A DNA stretch of 64,000 nt from Centrapalus pauciflorus (taxonomy: Eukaryota > Streptophyta > Magnoliopsida > Asterales > Asteraceae). Made by a program: the position numbers and the translations under genes. The DNA lies in the NCBI GenBank assembly GCA_020465985.1, contig JAANYP010002947.1, forward strand, positions 1,093,501-1,157,500. Direction: 5' to 3'. Below the pieces are notes generated by a model that was not told the DNA's origin, searched no databases, and worked only from the letters and a program-made list of their open reading frames with translations. How positions within the stretch are numbered: position 1 is the first letter of the stretch; each line of letters opens with the position of its first letter. Positions 39,311 through 52,063 of this stretch are shown here, piece by piece.

Positions 39311-42300
39311 GCTTTTATTTGTGCAGAGCAACCACAGGTCACAACATGAAACAAGATGGCATTTGGACAGTGGATGCTCTAGGCACATGACAGGCAATTC
39401 TGAGTGCTTGTCAAATTTCAAAGGCTTTGAAGGAGGGTTTGTTGCATTTGGAGGAAACTCCAAAGGAGGTAAGGTTACAGGTAAAGGTACTGTTATCGCA
39501 GGCAACATGATTTTCAATGATGTTTTGTATGTTGAACAACTTAAGTATAACTTATTGAGTGTGTCTCAAATCTGTGACAAACAAAATATTGTTTTGTTTA
39601 CAGATTCTGAGTGCATTGTCCTTTCAAAAGATTTTACAATTCCTGAAAATCTTGTTTTACTAAGAACACCAAGAAAGGACAATGTATACTGTTTGGACAC
39701 AGAACTTTTATCCAAATCAAGTACTTTAAGCTGTTTGATATCCAAAGCATCATCTAATGAGTCTGCTCTTTGGCACAGAAGGATGTGTCACATGAACTTC
39801 AAATCCATGAATGTTTTAGTCAAAAAGAACTTGGTAAGAGGCTTACCACAAAAGGAGTTCATATGTGATGATCATTGTGTAGCATGTCTTAAAGGCAAGC
39901 AACACAAAACTTCTCATAAGGCCAAAGAAGTAAATACAATCGCATCTGCTCTTCATCTGATTCATATGGATCTATTTGGTCCAACATCTGTTTTGAGTTT
40001 GAATAAAAGGGCTTACTGTTTAGTCATTGTTGATGATTTCACCAGATTTACTTGGGTTTACTTTCTTAGGTCTAAAGATGAAACTGCTGAGCTGGTTAAG
40101 TCATTTATTCTTAGGATAGAAAACCAATCCAACTCAAAAGTTAAGGTGATAAGATCAGACAATGGAACTGAGTTTAAAAACCATATTCTAAATAGTTTTT
40201 GTGAGTCCAAAGGTATTGCTAGGCAATATAGTGCACCAAGAACACCACAGCAAAATGGTGTAGCTGAAAGAAAGAACAGAACATTAATTGAGGCTGCTAG
40301 AACCATGCTAGCTGATTCAAAACTGCCAATGACCTTTTGGGCAGAAGCAGTCAATACAGCGTGTTATGTTCTAAATAGGGTTCAGGTTGTTCAATCACAA
40401 GGGAAAACTCCATATGAGTTATTCCATAATAGACTACCCTTAATAGCCTTTTAAAATCTTTTGGCTGTCCATGTACCATTCTTCACACTAAGACTCACTT
40501 AGGGAAGTTTGAAAGTAAGGCTGAAGAATGTTTCTTTGTAGGATACTCAAATCAAAGCAAAGCCTATAGAGTATATAACAGTGTGTCTAAAACCATTGAA
40601 GAAAGTGCCAATGTTGAATTTAATGAAAATACTGCAAATGTCAAAGGCACTGGTCCTGATTGGTTGTTTGATTTAGATTCACTAACAAATTCTCTGAGCT
40701 TTGTTGAGTATACTGCAGAATCAGATGAAAACAGGATTCAAGCTGTCAACGCAAATTCTCATACTGGTAGCACAAATGATCAAGCTGTTGGCACAAAGTT
40801 TCAAACTGCTGCAAATTCAAATAAATGGGATGAGTATACAGTTATACCACTTATGTCTTGTGACCCTCCAGGGGTTCTGAATGCTCAACATGATGCAGAT
40901 CCCAACAATGAAGTGCAGATCCCAAGTCCTGAGAGAACAGCTACAACACAAAGGGAAACAGTCCCAGATTCAAGTCAAGCTGTTCCAGAAGCTGAACCAT
41001 CAACTGGTCCTGATGGAGATGATACAAATCTTGGATCCTCTTTCCAGACAGATAGAGAGCCTACACTCAGGTTCACAAGTATCATCCTCTCAATCAAATA
41101 AAGGGTGATCCACGTACAGCTGTGCAAACAAGGACAATGGTTCACAAGGAGACTGCTGCTGTTGAACCAGCAGTTCCTGAATTTAGTCTAGCTGCATTTG
41201 AACATGCCTGTTTCATGTCACAGCTAGAACCTAAAAAGGCATCAGAAGCTTTGAAAGATTCATCTTGGATTGAGGCAATGCTGGAAGAGCTTCTACAATT
41301 CAAGATTCAGAATGTATGGACACTTGTTGATCTTCCTAAAGGAAAGAGAGCCATTGGTACAAGATGGGTGTTCAGAAACAAGAAGGATGAGAGAGGGATA
41401 GTCATCAAGAACAAAGAAAGACTAGTAGCACAAGGGTACACTCAAGAGGAAGGAATAGACTATGATGATGTCTTTGCTCCAGTGGCAAGAATTGAAGCCA
41501 TCAGACTGTTCCTAGCTTATGCAAGCTTCAAAGGGTTCAAAGTGTATCAAATGGATGTGAAGTCTGCTTTTCTATATGGCACAATTGAAGAAGAGGTCTA
41601 TGTATGTCAACCTCCTGGATTTGAGGACTACAAGTATCCAGACAGAGTCTACAAACTAGACAAGGCCATCTATGGACTCCACCAAGCCCCTAGAGCATGG
41701 TATGACACTTTGTTATCATACCTTCTACAGAATGGATTCAAGAGAGGTACTCTGGACAAAACATTATTCACAAAGTCCATCAAATCAGAGATTCTGCTTG
41801 TACAGATATACGTTGATGATATTATCTTTGGGTCAACCAATGACAGTCTGTGCAAAGAGTTTGAGGCTTTGATGCACAAAAAGTTTCAAATGAGTTCAAT
41901 GGGAGAACTCACCTTCTTTCTAGGATTGCAGGTCAAGCAGAAGCCCACAGGACTCTTCATAAGTCAATTAAAGTATGTTAAATACATACTGGAAAAGTTT
42001 GGGTACAAAGATACCAAAGTTGCAAGTACTCCAATGGATCCTCACAAGCAGCTTCATACGGACAAAGATGGAATAGATGTGGACATTCATCTATACAGAT
42101 CCCTTATAGGATCTCTTATGTATCTAACATCCTCTAGACCTGATATTATGTTTGTTGTTTGTGTTTGTACCAGGTTTCAATGTTCTCCAAAGGACTCCCA
42201 TCTGGTTGCTGTTAAAAGAATCTTTAGATATCTCAAAGGCCAACCACATTTGGGCCTCTGGTATCCTAAAGACTCTCCTATTGAATTAACAGCCTATTCG

Positions 42301-42357
42301 GACAGTGACTATGGAGGATGCAACATTGACAGAAAATCTTTAGACATCCAAAATTAA
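39249..42357 (+). pseudogene. copia family B pol: protease, integrase, RT (RNase H truncated)
   Basis: Protease text WHLDSGCSRHMTG is near 39360. The GAG-pre-integrase block (ALWHRRMCHMNF) is near 39768. Integrase residues lie in IHMDLFGP, RSDNGTEF and PQQNGVAERKNRT (39960-40290). The frame shifts near 40445 and again near 41100. RT runs from about 41340 (GTRWVFRNKK) through YVDDIIFGS near 41812. RNase H begins (YSDSDYGGCNIDRKS near 42295), but the sequence jumps there to the next reading frame, so most of RNase H is lost. An element without RNase H cannot complete cDNA synthesis, so this copy depends on relatives. Confidence 0.9.
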
Positions 42358-44853
42358 TGGCAACACTGTTTCTTCCACTGAGGAGATCATACGCCAACAC
42401 TTGCATCTTCAAGATGCCTCAGGTATAACAGACCTATCCCTTACTGCCTTACATAATGGTCTTCATAATATTGGATATAGGGGACCTGCTGAATCTTATA
42501 CTTTCTTTAAATCAAATTTTGCCCCTAAGTGGAAGTATCTTGTACATATCATCGGGCCAACAGTTCAATTTTTCTAATATGATTTTTCAGGGTATGCTAA
42601 GGCATCATGCCCTAAAACATGGGAAATTTTTGATGTATCCTAGATTTTTGGCTGAAATTATTGCAAGAACTTGCAGTAATTTCAATGTACATAAAAGGAT
42701 TCATGTTTCCCATAGGCACTCTTTACCTTCAATAAAACGACTTCTAAAAACAAGTGCCAATGTTTTGTCTGTTGATATCCCATTGCCTTCTGCAATGTTG
42801 GGCATCATTCCAAGAAACAGAGGAGAGGGTCCTGAGCAGGCTCAGCCTAACATTACTGCTTCACCCCCAGGACCCTAACCCACTCCTCATGATACTCAAA
42901 TGCCTTCTGTTCCTATTGTTAAGCCCACATCCCCACTCATATTATACAAAAGAAAAAGAGGTTCAGGAGCTCCTTCCTCCTCAGCCCTCTTACAAGAGCC
43001 AAATAACCCTGTGCAGGAGGACACTTCTGCACAGAATATCCAAAGGGCACCCATTGAGGACACTCCCAACCTCAATCTGGAGGTGGACATCTCAACAGAG
43101 ATTGTCCATATGGGTTCTGTGGCTGACATTACTGTTGCATCTGCACAAGAGGCACAGGACAGGGTCAACATCAATAAGACCACACCCATGGCAACAGAAG
43201 GTGTGCAAGCACCATCTGGAAGTCCCCAGTACCAAGAACAGAGGGGCCCAGAGGTTTCTACTTCTGGTATTCCTGCCAGTGATAGATCACAAGCACCACA
43301 TTCGTTTGCTGATCTTGAGGCTAGTCTGCAACTTATGCTATTGACGGATCCTCAGCTGCAACCTGTTGTAGCATTGTTGGAATACTATCAGTCCATTATT
43401 GCTGCACAGGGGGCACAAATCATTGCACTCAGACAGACAGAACCCTGCTCAAAATCAGAGAATGGATTATCTCCATAAAGGGTTCACCCTCTGTGGAAAT
43501 AAGATCATTAAATTAGAGCAACTGATTCGAACCCAATTGGCAAAGGTTGTAGGTCCTCCTGACCAAACCAATGCTTCCAAAAAGGGGGAGAATCAGGATA
43601 TCCCTCCATCAGCTCCTACTCCAACAGTCCAAGATTCTAGGCTAGCAGTCCCAACAGCTGCTCAAGCTGTTAGCCTAGAAACTCAAGCTGCTCCTACAAG
43701 AACAACTGGAGTTGTTATCAGAGAAGGAATTCAGGCTCCCATCTGTACAGTCCAAGCTACATTATCTGCAACCAAGGATAAGGGCAAGGGTATTCTCATT
43801 GAGTCTCCAAAGCACAAATTTTCTTCTAGAGAAGCCCAGATTGCCTATGATGCTGAAATTGCCAGAAAGATAGCAGAAGAACAAGATCAGGCTTTAGACC
43901 AGCAAACCCAGGTCCCAATGCAAGATGATGAAACCTTAGGTGATTACCTAAGAGGGTTTGTGGTCAAGCAAAATGAAAGGAAGAGGAAAATGCCAACAGG
44001 GCATTCAAAGGCTGAGCATAGAAGGTTCTTAATCAATTTTGCCTTTTCACAAAGCATTCCAAAGAAGATGGCTCAGTCCATGAGTACAGAGAGGCTGCAA
44101 GACATCCATGACAAAGAGATGAAAAAACGTAAGGTAGCCAAAGTCTCCCAAGAAGTCCAAAGTCAAAAAGAACCAGTTCAAGCTGGTATAAGTAATGTTC
44201 AAGCTGGTGTGAGTGATCCTGCTCCTTCTGTTCAAGCTGCTGCTTCTATTCCTCAATCAGATACATTTTCACAGGCAAAGCTTGATCAGGTTAAAAGGAT
44301 ACTGTTTGAGCATCAGCTTCAGAAGGTGATGAATATTGAGAAGTCCTTAGACCAGCATGACTTCACAAAACCTCTTATTAATTACTGGTATGCTAAGCCA
44401 ATGGACAACATTGACTTAAGATATCAATTTGTAGTAAGAAGGGAATCTGGTCCTGAGGTAGAGTATAAGAGCTTAATGCATATAGTCCAAGGGATGACCA
44501 GAGATGAGCTCACAAGAATGCATCATGTTGGGTCTATAACCCAAGTTAGATCCTCTCTTCCACAAGTAAAGCAAGCTATCAAAGATCTGAAGAGCATTTT
44601 TGATCCTGAGTCAATAAGGAAAGATATAGAAGATGCCAAGGAGATGAAGATTGCACAAGTTGATCTGTTTGTCAAATCAAAGACTTACAGACTCAAATTT
44701 GCAAATGGATCCGGTATGTACTTCAATTTTGAATTTTATGATCTTCCAAAGGCTTTGTTACTTCAGATGAGATCAGTGAAAATATATTGTGATAGAGAAG
44801 ATCTGAAGAAAGAATTTTTGAAGGCAGTCAATCATAAACTTGCACAGTTGTAA
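42350..44853 (+). pseudogene. extra ORF in env-like position of a Sirevirus-like copia element
   Basis: Fragments of one long protein follow pol. 42350-42576 (frame 2) begins INGNTVSSTEEIIRQHL and runs to WKYLVHIIG. After a small deletion, 42560-43435 (frame 0, one TGA/TAA-type stop at 42876-42878) continues with FNFSNMIFQGML, KFLMYPRF and proline/serine-rich text. A shift near 43435 leads to 43399-44853, which has a basic, glutamine-rich region (KRKMPTGHSKAEHRR) and ends LKKEFLKAVNHKLAQL. I recognise the opening block from Asteraceae transposon proteins sometimes auto-annotated as synaptobrevin/longin-like; that label is not evidence of function. No signal peptide or membrane segment is evident, so an envelope role is unsupported. 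The true N-terminus was removed together with the end of RNase H. Confidence 0.75.
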
Positions 44854-44945
44854 GTTTTTGGAAAGCCTTGGTTTGTAAATAACAGTTTACTTGGTTTTAT
44901 TTCCTTATTTGTATAGAACTTAAAGTCTTATGTAAAGAATTTAAG

Positions 44946-44957
44946 TTAGGGGGAGAT
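44946..44957 (+). promoter_or_regulatory. polypurine tract
   Basis: TTAGGGGGAGAT directly before the 3' LTR; it should prime plus-strand DNA synthesis. Confidence 0.88.
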
Positions 44958-45620
44958 TGTTGGAAAATACTCTAAGTAGTTCAAGCTGTTAGTTAGATTT
45001 TTCAAACTGTTAGTAGATTTTCTGTGTAAGTACAAAGTTCATGCTGTTAGTTGAAGAAGTTCGAGCTGCTAGTATAAAAGTTCAAGCTGCCAGAGTAAAT
45101 TCACTCAAGCTGTTCTGTTCAAGCTGCTCAGTGATTCAAGCTGCTCAACAGTTTCATAAACAGAAAATGCTGATATTCAGGAAGAGATACTTACACGAAG
45201 ATTCCAGCATATCTACTATCAGAGAAGTCAGAGTCCTTCAAGGAAACAAATCAGAAAGCATTATAAATACATAGAATAGGTTTTTCTATTGTAATCAAGT
45301 TTCTGCATGTTCAAGTTTGTAATTGCTTTTTGTTTAAGTTTTCATAAGCCTCTAAGGTTGTAAAACCCTAAGAACAATTTGTGTTCTTCGTCTAATCGAA
45401 CAGATTAGAGGTGATTGTAATCATTGAGTTCAGCAATACAAGCAATTTTGTTTATTCAATTATATTTATTTGTTATTGATTCTGAAAGTTTTTTTTTAAA
45501 ACAATTAAGTGTTATTCCGCAAACTTCTTAATTGGACTTTGATTCAGTACAAGATTATTGGTTTATACTCTGATCAATTCAAACCAGTTAATCTTAGGTA
45601 GTTACATTCAGGTCCTGACA
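44958..45620 (+). repeat. 3' LTR of copia family B
   Basis: TGTTGGAAAATAC...CCTGACA, collinear with 35925-36586 with few differences. Confidence 0.95.
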
Positions 45621-45625
45621 AATAT

Positions 45626-46399
45626 GATAATAAACGTTAAAGTAGCTCAAGAAGGGTTCGATTTCATATCATGGAAAAAAACTATCAGTTTATATAGAAG
45701 AATGTAATTCTAAAAATCATCAACACGGAATAATATTACAAATGCTATTGAATTATATAATCTTGTGTAATGAAGCGGGTATTCCATTGTACATGAGAAC
45801 AAGTCAAAATAGGTAAATACAAATAGGGCGGTAAATGAGTCAAATTTTTATTGAACAACTCGAACTAAACTTAAATGCATAGAGTTTTTGTCAAGCTATG
45901 ATTCTGTAAACGATGCTTAACTAATTTAAATAGTCAAACTCAAATTTTTGCTCGACGTGTTATATATCAAGCTTTTGTAGCCTTTTTCTATGCATATCTA
46001 TGACTACAAACGAATCGAAACTTTATAAAGGAATTTGAATTCTAACTATATCGAGTTGTGCATCTATAGAATTCAAGCACGAGTCAAAAACCAAAAAAAG
46101 TAGCTTAAACGTAAGTTTATGTATCAAATATAATGTTTATTTATATATCAAGTTTTTAAGCCAAGTTCGAGTCTTTTCTCAAGCCAAACTCGAATTTGCA
46201 TCATGAAAGTTCATTGAACTATATGCCTAAGCTCAAACCTAGCTTAAGTTAGTCAAGTCGAGCTTGACTTGACTCATTTGATCCATACTTTTAAATTACC
46301 AGTCAAAACAAGTTATGCTGACTCAACAATATTTTTTATTCTTTTGTTAAATCTATGATGACAATTGATGTGATAAAACCCATTGCAAAAATTATATCA
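45626..46399. other. intergenic, nothing recognised
   Basis: AT-rich. A GGGTTCGATTTC stretch at 45654-45665 resembles a Pol III B box without a clear A box on the same side of the copia insertion. Confidence 0.4.
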
Positions 46400-46408
46400 T
46401 TAAAATAA

Positions 46409-46708
46409 TGGTTTATTATGGAAAAAAACAATACGTTTTCATGATTTTTACGTTTTTGTCACTCAATGTTATTTTTTTCCTAGAAAAATCCTTAAGTTAA
46501 AATTTTTTTTATTTGTGAAAATTGATTATTAAGGCCCGATTATAATTAGTAAACTGAGTTTTTAAAAACTGAAAAACCGGGTTTTTCATTATCCAAATTT
46601 TACTAAACCCAAAATAAAAAATTAACTTAAGGACTTTTATGGAAAAAAAACATGAATGAACGAAAACGCAAAACACGAAAACATGTTGGTTTTTTTCATA
46701 ATAAAACC
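46409..46708. repeat. MITE, copy 1 of a pair
   Basis: Ends GGTTTATTATGG and CATAATAAAACC are inverted copies, and the arms extend about 90 bases (CCTTAAGTTA on both sides). TTAAAATAA flanks it (46400-46408, 46709-46717), a perfect 9-bp duplication. It contains CCGGGTTTTT text near the centre. Confidence 0.75.
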
Positions 46709-47289
46709 TTAAAATAAATATCAAATTGCGTATTCAAAACAATTTAGAATATTATAAACGTTTGAATACATTTTGAATGACCATTGAATCATTTGACCAT
46801 TTTTTATAATTTAAATGTTCATTTGTAAAGATAAAATATGCTAAAATTAACTAATTTTCTAAGTGATTTAAGTCAAAATTGACTTCTATATATTCTATGT
46901 TTGATCATGATTCAAGTTTTGGTAGTTGTGGAGGGCTTGATAAAGACAGTAAAAACTCCATGGGGATGGTATGTAAATATAGAAAGTTAAGGGGTCTAGT
47001 TGAAACATGTGATTAGTGTTGTTACTGTTATGGGCTCAGAAAAGCCAAGCCGAAAACATGGGATGTTTTAGGAGTAAAATTGACATGAGTGGCTGAGCCT
47101 AAGAACGAGGAAACTCATCAACAAGACATCAACAGACCTGCCCAACTCACTATCCAAGTTTACAGGTTGAAACATCTCATTTTCTCTTTTAAGTTTTAAC
47201 TTTAAAGGGGAAACCAGTAATCATAATTGAAATTAAAAGTTTTTTAATTTTAAATCTTAAGACCAATTATTAGTTTCAAATATAAATTT

Positions 47290-47554
47290 GGTTTATTATG
47301 AAATAAATCACCATGTTTTCACTTTTTTTTTAACGTTTTCGTCCCTCTATGTTATTTTTTTTTTCATAAAAGTTCTTAAGTCAATTTTTTCTTTTTGGTT
47401 TAGTGAAAAATGAATATTAGAACACGGTTTTTCAGTCTTTAAAACCCCGGTTTAATAATTAAAATCGGGGTCTAATAGTCAAATTTCTTAAAACTAAAAA
47501 AAAGCGACGAAAAAACAAAAACCGTGAAAACATGTTGGTTTTTTCGTAATAAAC
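47290..47554. repeat. MITE, copy 2 of a pair
   Basis: Same arms as 46409-46708 (GGTTTATTATGAAA on the left, CATGTTGGTTTTTTCGTAATAAAC on the right, shown here only as positions 47530-47554). The central part carries CCCCGG text. No clear target duplication was found. Confidence 0.65.
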
Positions 47555-48983
47555 TCAGTAATTTTAGACTTTAAATGTATAAACCCTTAAAAAAACAAAG
47601 AATACCTTACACCTTAGTTGGTGAGAGTCATGTCTTTGTTTTCTTTTTTTTACCATAATAAATGCAAAAACTAAAAATTTTGATTGGACTGATCGAAGTA
47701 ATTTAATATTGAATTTTAAATCTTTGAAAGGATTAAAATGTTATATGACTAAAAATATGTAAAATTCTTATGAAATTTATATAAGTAAAATAAATTAAGG
47801 TAAATTACAAATTTGGTTATTGTAGTTTACTTAAAATTATTAATTGAGTTCTTTAACTTTAAAACTTATACTGACAGTCCTTATGATTAAAGTTTTGTTA
47901 TGAATTTCATCATTTGTCAATTAAAAAAAAAAACCATTTTACACTTAGAATTATTTCATAGTTATTATTATTATCAATGTTCTTTATATTATTATTTCTG
48001 TTCTTATAAAATAATAAACTAATCAAGAAGTTTTAAAATTATCATTAAAATTAATTTAATGTAAAAGACATAAAAATGAATAATAAAATATTTATAACAT
48101 ATGATTTATTATTAATTAAAATCTAAAAAATAATGTTTCTAATTTAGATTTTTTGAATCTAAAAAGAAAGTACACCTTTTTGTAAATTATAAAATAAATA
48201 TAAACATTCTCAAAAAGTATTAAAATTTTGTTTGACATTCATAAATTTTTTTACTTAAACAATTTTTTAACATCTTCAGTATTTTAAAAACATTTTTATG
48301 GTTTAAATGCTATGAACAAAATGATTAAGTACTTAACATCTTAAAAAAGTTTATACGTTTTGAAAAGTTTTAAATCTTTTTAAATTTGACTATAATTTTT
48401 TAAACATTTATTTGAAAAAGTTTTGTTCTCAGTTTTTAATTACAAATAATGATACCTTTTTATATGTTTTCATAGATATTTTAGTTCTCATTAAAAATAA
48501 TTTAACGTATAAATAGTAAAATAAGTACTGAATAAAATTATCTAATTTTATCATTTAGAAAGATTTACATTTTTTTAAAAATGATAAAAATCTAAAGCAA
48601 GAACGTTGTTTTTTTTTAGTTTTTAATTAATAATAATAATTCTTCATATATCTTTAAATATTTTATTAATCATTTTAGGTATTTTACATTAAATTAATTT
48701 TACTAACATTTTTAATTTTCTAAATTAGTTTATAATTATTTTTCGATTTTGATATGATATATCGTTTTGATTCATTTGACACTCTGTCCTTATTAGGTCC
48801 CCTCGACCTTCATTCATCAAGACAAATATGATTGGTTGATTCAACCTTCGTTTCCTCCAAATTTTGGACCCAATTTCTTCTTGAATACCATTTAAACCCT
48901 CTTTATGAATTGTGGGTTACTTGATTTGATGAAAAAAAAACATTGTATGTATATATAGAAACATTAAATAAGAAGTCGTCTTA
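47555..48983. other. intergenic AT-rich stretch, nothing recognised
   Basis: Very AT-rich with short poly-T and ATT runs. A slightly more complex segment at 48775-48910 has no recognisable coding content. Confidence 0.45.
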
Positions 48984-49648
48984 TAAAAAGAAGGGAAAAT
49001 GACGTCAAATAGTTGTGTACTTTTGAGTTTGTACTCATTTATATAGTGTACTTTTTTATGCACATTTGGTAGTCAAACTTTCAAAAATGTTTCAATTAGG
49101 TAGTTGGGTGACTTGGAAATCGGCAACAACCGGTCACCATGCTTACGTGGACGGTTTTTTCAAGAAAAATGACATCAAATAGCTATGAACTTTTAAGTTT
49201 GTACACATTTATGTTGTGTATTTTTTTTGTGCACATTTAGTAGTCAAACTTTTAAAAGTGTTTCAATTAAGTAGTTAACTGAGTTACCTAAAAATTGATA
49301 CAAACCGATTATGATACTTATATTGACATATTTTATGACATAGAAGAATGGGAGAATTTCATATATATCTTTGTAAACATTAATTATTACGCATATATGC
49401 TTGCAAAATTTCTTATTACATATATATCCTTCTAAATCTTTAAATCTCACGTATATATCCAAATGACTATTTTAAATTTATTTTATCATTTAAAAAATTT
49501 TGAATACCTAAACTACAATCTTAAATTCCCACAAAAATAAATTAGAAAAATAAAGAAATATCGTTTTCTATTTTAATTCAATAATAAATTAATTAAAAAA
49601 TGATATTTAATATTTTTAAATAGTGTAATTAAATTTAAAATAGTCATT

Positions 49649-49772
<124 letters not shown>

Positions 49773-49822
49773 AAGATTTAAAGGTTTAGAATGATATATA
49801 TATGTAATAAGAATGTTGTAAG

Positions 49823-50419
49823 TAGGGGTGTTCATAAAAATCCGAATCCGGACATCCGAAATAAAAATCCGAACATCCGATCCGAAACTATCCGAAATTT
49901 CGGATATCCGGGTTTTCGGATATCCGAAATTTCAGATTCGGATTCGAATAGTAAAATTCCAAATTTTCGGATATTCAGATAATCCGATATCCGAAAATCC
50001 AAAAAAAAATTTAAATTTTTTTTATATCTTTAGTATTGATTATTTACGTAATATTGAGTGTTTATTATTATTTTAATGTATATTTTTGAGTTTTATCTTG
50101 ATATTATAGATTTATTAACTAATATTTTTATATATTTTAGTTTTTTTATATATTTGTAGTCGTTTTGAGTAAAATAATTCCGGATACATTTAATTTGTGA
50201 TATATTTATTTTCAATATCTATTTGGATATATGAATTTGTATTTTAGATATTTAAATATTTGATTTAATTTTTAAAAAATATGAATTTTCAGATATTCGG
50301 ATAATCCGATATCCGAATCCGAAATTTCGGATATTCGATTTTCGGATATCCGAAATTTCGGATTCGGATAGCAAAATTCACTATCCGAAAATTCGGATAT
50401 CCGGTTTCGAACACCCCTA
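49823..50419. mobile_element. hAT-type MITE rich in ATCCGAA
   Basis: Ends TAGGGGTGTTC and GAACACCCCTA are perfect inverted copies, flanked by an 8-bp duplication with one mismatch (GTTGTAAG 49815-49822, GTTTTAAG 50420-50427). Both ends carry dense, palindromic GGATATCCGAA text, and the middle is AT-rich. No coding content. Confidence 0.8.
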
Positions 50420-51597
50420 GTTTTAAGGATATATACGTAATGTTGGAAGTTTACAAAGATATATATGAAATTCTCCTTAACATTAATGTCTCTTAAACAC
50501 GATCCTTATCAAATTCAAAATATATCATTTCCATTTGATAGATATCATGTTTAGGAGTTGAAAATTAATGCTCTATTATATTGTTATAAAATGAAAGCAT
50601 ATTTCATCAATTTGATACATATTTGGTTTATAAATCTTTTTATAGTTTTATAGAAAAAATAAATCATCTTAAGTTTTTTTAATTTCAAAATTATAAAAAT
50701 TATGTCTACATAAGCAAAGTAATCGGTTGGTATTAGGTAACCCAACTACTTAATTGAAATACTTTTAAAAGTTTGACTACTAAATGTGCACAAAAAAAGG
50801 TACACAACATAATTGTGTACAAACTTAAAAGTGCATAGTTATTTGATGTCATTTTTCTTGAAAAACCCGTCCACGTAAGCATGGTGACCGGTTAGTGCCG
50901 GTTTCCAAGTCACCCAACTACCTAATTGAAACATTTTTGAAAGTTTAACTACCAAATGTGCACAAAAAAAAAGTATACTACATAAATGAGTACAAACTCA
51001 AAAGTACACAACTATTTGACGCCATTTTCCCTAAAAAGAACTCTAAAAACTAAAAACTCATATGTCGTTTGGTTCACGGAATGGAATTCGAAGGAAATGG
51101 AATTTGAATTTTAGTTACTAATATGGTTGATGCCAGGGCCGACCCTATAGGTGGGGCCACGCGTGCTACGGCCCAGGGCATCAAACATCGAGGGACATCG
51201 ATTTTTCGGTCTGATAAGTAATATATTAAGCTTTGTTTTGTTATTCAATATTTATGTTTTAAAGATGTAAACGAACTAAATGAACACGAACGATAGTATG
51301 TTCATATTTGTTCGTTTAAGTTTAACCGAACAATAGTCAAACACGAACATAAATGAACACGAGATTTAATAGTTAATGTTCGTTTGTTAAGGAATTTATA
51401 TTGTATGTGTTTGTTTATGTTCATTTGTTTAACTCATAATCGAATGGTAAACAATTGTTAAATGAACATAAACGAACGAAAATAAATGAACATTTAAACG
51501 AACATAAATAAACAATTAAACACATTAAAAAACAAACGAACATAAATTGGACAAACGAAGCTTGTGTTCATGTTTGTTTATTTAATTAAAGGGTTAA

Positions 51598-51715
51598 GGT
51601 CATTTTTGACCATTCAACTTTCATTTTTGTCACATTAAACCACTAAATTTTTTTTTTTACTTATTTAACCATTAATCTTTGATTTACTGGTTTAGTATGG
51701 GGTAATCTTAGGTTT
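51598..51715 (+). repeat. left TIR of the MuDR-like element
   Basis: Pairs with 58040-58157 in reverse complement with few mismatches. In MuDR the TIRs carry transposase binding sites and gene promoters, so it probably holds the transposase promoter (inference). Confidence 0.85.
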
Positions 51716-52063
51716 TTTTTTTTTTTACTTGCAACCTAAACAGCCGGTTAAAACATCATCTTCATCTCATTTCAAGGTTTAGGAACCGAAGGGCTTAAAC
51801 ATCATCTTCATCTCATTTCTCGTTTTGATGAAGGGTTAGCAACGTTCATCTCATTTTAACGGTAATCTGCAATTTCATCGTCTTACTTGGTTAAAGGTAA
51901 ACATCATCTTCATCTCATTGAACTAGGTTAAAGGTAAACATCATCTTCATCTCATTGAACTTTTTGAATAATCTGGCGTTCTTCGTTGATTGTTATACGT
52001 TTTCCTTTTTGCTGTGTTTACTCAGAAATGGCATTCTAGTTCTTCTTCCATGTCAAAAAATCG

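Larger units (their letters stand above)
35925..45620 (+). mobile_element. Ty1/copia retrotransposon, Sirevirus-like, with extra 3' ORF
   Basis: A complete two-LTR element with a perfect 5-bp duplication AATAT (35920-35924, 45621-45625). It has a Met-tRNA primer site, a large gag with two distant CCHC knuckles and a coiled-coil insert, a pol with at least two frameshifts and a truncated RNase H, and then about 2.5 kb of further coding sequence before the polypurine tract. That extra frame in the env position is the mark of Sirevirus-like elements. The LTRs differ at roughly a dozen to fifteen places in 662 bases. It sits 40 bases from the gypsy element. Confidence 0.95.

Noticed and set aside
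42896..43189. Minus-strand frame within the extra copia ORF
   Set aside because: Antisense shadow of the plus-strand proline/serine-rich coding region.
45640..45670. Possible SINE split by the copia insertion (B-box-like GGGTTCGATTTC)
   Set aside because: No convincing A box at the right distance, even after joining the flanks 35885-35924 and 45621 onward.
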